64,000 nt of DNA, from assembly GCA_964343195.1 (NCBI GenBank), contig CAYFIR010000003.1, forward strand, positions 62,001-126,000, read 5' to 3'. A program made the position numbers and the translations under genes. The notes beneath the pieces were generated by a model that did not search any database, was not told the DNA's origin, and worked only from the letters and a program-made list of their open reading frames with translations. Origin of the DNA: CAYVAP01 sp964343195 (lineage in GTDB: Bacteria; Bacteroidota; Bacteroidia; J057). Of the stretch, positions 62,147-64,000 are shown in pieces; within the stretch, counting starts at the first letter, position 1, and every line of letters begins with the position of its first letter.

Positions 62147-63607
62147 CTAGGGACTTGCCTGCGCCGATTCTATCTGTTTTTTGGTTTTGTTTCGGGGGCC
62201 CTCCGCCTTCTTTTTGGCCTCCCTTTCTTCCAGTATTCTATCATACATCGGTGCCATGGCCACGAGTGGCATGGTCACAAATATGATGGGCCCGGTGGGC
62301 ACCTGCCCAAATACCTGGTTGCCAAAACTGGCCAGGATGATCCCGGTATAGCCCGATACTATGGCCATGAGCTTGGTCTTCAGCTGGGGATTGCGGATGT
62401 GCCACACGATGTAGCTCCCCCTTCCCAGCATATAGCCCAACACTCCGACGTGTAAGCAGAGGCCTATAATTCCGGTTTCTGCCCAGATTTTTACATACCA
62501 GCTATCGGTAGCGGTCTCGGCAAGGAAGGTACCAGGGGTAAAACGGTTGCCCCAAAAGCCCGCAGAACCGACTCCTCCTCCCATGGGTTTGTCCGACAGG
62601 TACTTTCGGAAAGCCACCTGATTGCGGAATCGAACCTGTAAGGAGGGGTTGTCAGGATCCAGGCCGGTTCGCATCCGTTTTACCTGCTCAACTCCCTGAA
62701 ACATGAAAGTAAATCGCAGGATATAGTACACAACCGCCATGGCGATCAGTCCTGCTGACAATAGTTTGAAGTTTTTGGTTAAAAAAAGGTAGATGATGGC
62801 TCCCGTTCCAGGTACGGCCAGTGCCCCCCGGGTTCCCGATATGCCAAATCCGACCAGGGTCATCAGGGCTGTAAACCCAAAGAATAATTTCTTGCGCATG
62901 GGGAAGGGCCCCAGAAACAGAATTCCCGACATGAGGCAGACCATAGCCTGTGAGGCCCCAAACTGTCCTGCATCGGTGTAAAACGAGAAGACCCGCAACA
63001 CCCCAAACAGCACGTGGGTATCGGCGTTACCAGCAACATAGAGCCAGCGGTGCTCGGCATCGTCCAGGCCGATATTCTTTTGCTTGAGGCCCCAAAGGGC
63101 ACCCAGGATGGATATGACAAAAATGATGTTGAGCACCCGGTCGATGTACTTTGGATCACGCCAAAGCATAAAGACCAGCCCGAAGGTGAGCATCTGGTAA
63201 AAGCCCATGCTACGCATGGCATAAAACCAGGCAGTTTTGCTGAGGGAAAGCGGATTGAAGATCTCCACAATCAGCCAGATCATCCAGATAAGGGTGATCA
63301 GGTTGTAATCGTGCTTCACCGGAGTCCAGTCGGTGCGGCTGAACTTTTGAAAAAGCAGCGATACCCACCCCAGGGTGAGGAGGCCATCAACTCCAAGTCC
63401 CAGGGGCGCAGGAACATACCGAGTGATGCCAGTAGCAAAAAAGCTGAGGTAGAGCATACTAAAAACCGCAACACTGGGCGACTGAAACACCCAGATCAGG
63501 TAGGCTCCGATAAAGGGAACCCCTATAAGTGCGCCGCCTACCAGAATACCCATTTTTCCCAATACTACCGCCAGACCCACACAGACCACGAGGTAGATGA
63601 TCAGCAT
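62147..63607 (-). CDS. O-antigen ligase/Wzy-like polymerase membrane protein
   Basis: A 486-residue integral membrane protein with about twelve hydrophobic segments and a long loop around residues 320-375, rich in R, G and P (QVRFRNQVAFRKYLSDKPMG, GVGSAGFWGNRFTPGTFLAE). This layout, one large periplasmic loop between late helices, fits the O-antigen ligase/Wzy polymerase family. The tail is a charged cytoplasmic helix (ILEEREAKKKAEGPRNKTKK). With the flippase, it points to polymerisation of repeat units at the outer face of the inner membrane. Sequence conservation in this family is low, so ligase and polymerase cannot be separated. Confidence 0.8.
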   Translation of the reverse strand: MLIIYLVVCVGLAVVLGKMGILVGGALIGVPFIGAYLIWVFQSPSVAVFSMLYLSFFATGITRYVPAPLGLGVDGLLTLGWVSLLFQKFSRTDWTPVKHDYNLITLIWMIWLIVEIFNPLSLSKTAWFYAMRSMGFYQMLTFGLVFMLWRDPKYIDRVLNIIFVISILGALWGLKQKNIGLDDAEHRWLYVAGNADTHVLFGVLRVFSFYTDAGQFGASQAMVCLMSGILFLGPFPMRKKLFFGFTALMTLVGFGISGTRGALAVPGTGAIIYLFLTKNFKLLSAGLIAMAVVYYILRFTFMFQGVEQVKRMRTGLDPDNPSLQVRFRNQVAFRKYLSDKPMGGGVGSAGFWGNRFTPGTFLAETATDSWYVKIWAETGIIGLCLHVGVLGYMLGRGSYIVWHIRNPQLKTKLMAIVSGYTGIILASFGNQVFGQVPTGPIIFVTMPLVAMAPMYDRILEEREAKKKAEGPRNKTKKQIESAQASP

Positions 63608-63758
63608 GGGAATTCGGTAGATTTTATCTCCCCCAAGGCGATATGAAAAGTTGGGATCTATGGTTAGAGTTTTTGTATTGAAAATTCAGTCATCAAAAAT
63701 ATTCCATTTTAGAATAAATGGGAATAGCGAGTAAGGTTCACCCCTCTTGTGCATTTGT

Positions 63759-64000
63759 TCACAGCGCAAGGTTTGCCTTCAATTGGTCTTGCTGTGTCGT
63801 TCCCCCTTTGGCGAGCCATTTGATCAATTGTTCGGCTCTGCCCTCCCAGGATTGCTGCCTGGCAAATGCCAGCCGGGATTCCCGCTGTTGGACATTGTCC
63901 TGCTCCCAGGCACTTTTGCAGGCTGTGATGAAGTCCTTCCCATCTGCGATGGTGGCGACTTCAGAAAAATCTTCCAGATTGCTGAAATGTGTCGTTACGA
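63759..64000 (-). CDS. Glycosyltransferase C-terminal end (start outside window)
   Basis: Minus-strand frame open at the window edge and ending in TGA. The last 80 residues read DFSEVATIADGKDFITACKS, then QQRESRLAFARQQSWEGRAE and QLIKWLAKGG. The pattern of a helix followed by R...A...SW..R...L is the normal end of GT-B glycosyltransferases of the GT1/GT4 type. It is the first gene of the visible polysaccharide cluster on this strand. The catalytic part lies outside the window, so the assignment rests on the tail and context. Confidence 0.65.
   Translation of the reverse strand, partial: VTTHFSNLEDFSEVATIADGKDFITACKSAWEQDNVQQRESRLAFARQQSWEGRAEQLIKWLAKGGTTQQDQLKANLAL

Noticed and set aside
63721..63758. 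AAGGTTCACCCCTCTTGTGC considered as a sixth composite repeat
   Set aside because: Only a short stretch resembles the GGTTCACCCTCTGTCGC module; the match is too weak to count.

Overview
The window looks like a chromosomal piece from a Bacteroidota bacterium, most likely of the Saprospiria (Lewinella/Haliscomenobacter-like) branch. The evidence is a PorV plus giant C25-peptidase (PorU2-like) pair of the type IX secretion system, two proteins with type IX C-terminal sorting domains, a PadR regulator with a prefix-domain MacB-like permease, and weak or absent Shine-Dalgarno signals. No tRNA, rRNA or CRISPR array was seen. The assignment is inference from gene content, not a database result.

Layout. 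0-8 kb: end of aceK, an AcpH-like protein and the porV-porU2 operon. 8-17 kb: housekeeping genes (amidohydrolase, rpoN, rarA, FAD oxidoreductase, MFS carrier, PP2C phosphatase, yebC). 17.2-19.0 kb: a scar of two decayed IS5-type transposases, an intact secreted protein gene and a broken relative of it. 19.1-25.6 kb: dnaE, interrupted by a 426-residue intein with a LAGLIDADG endonuclease domain, and pgk. 26-29 kb: two tandem small outer-membrane proteins and ubiD. 29-37.5 kb: an accessory stretch (acetyltransferase, repeat lipoprotein, ECF sigma/anti-sigma pair, GH3 glucosidase, PIN toxin-antitoxin pair) strewn with a modular hairpin repeat. 37.6-46.9 kb: PadR/ABC permease operon bracketed by hairpin repeats, a condensation-like acyltransferase, a methyltransferase, an OmpA-family protein, an aminotransferase and an SRPBCC protein. 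47.1-49.7 kb: a NYN-LOTUS gene followed closely by a SWIM zinc-finger gene. 49.7-51.8 kb: an ECF sigma factor after a T9SS-sorted PGRP protein that lacks one zinc ligand. 51.9-64 kb: a minus-strand polysaccharide cluster (six glycosyltransferases counting one cut by the edge, a flippase, a Wzy-like polymerase, two methyltransferases, a hexapeptide acetyltransferase and an unlisted 55-residue protein).

The most unusual content is non-coding. A 160-bp palindromic element occurs three times: two copies are almost identical, and the third is diverged but keeps its central stem through paired base changes. A composite repeat built from about six hairpin modules occurs in five full or partial copies between 29 and 37.4 kb. 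An ATTCG-unit repeat, a GGTATGGAG hairpin repeat and a 136-bp element with perfect 15-bp inverted ends are also present. Together these suggest several families of small, structured, probably mobile intergenic elements in this genome.

All statements are from reading the sequence by eye. Functional names rest on recognised family motifs, and no alignment or database search was run.
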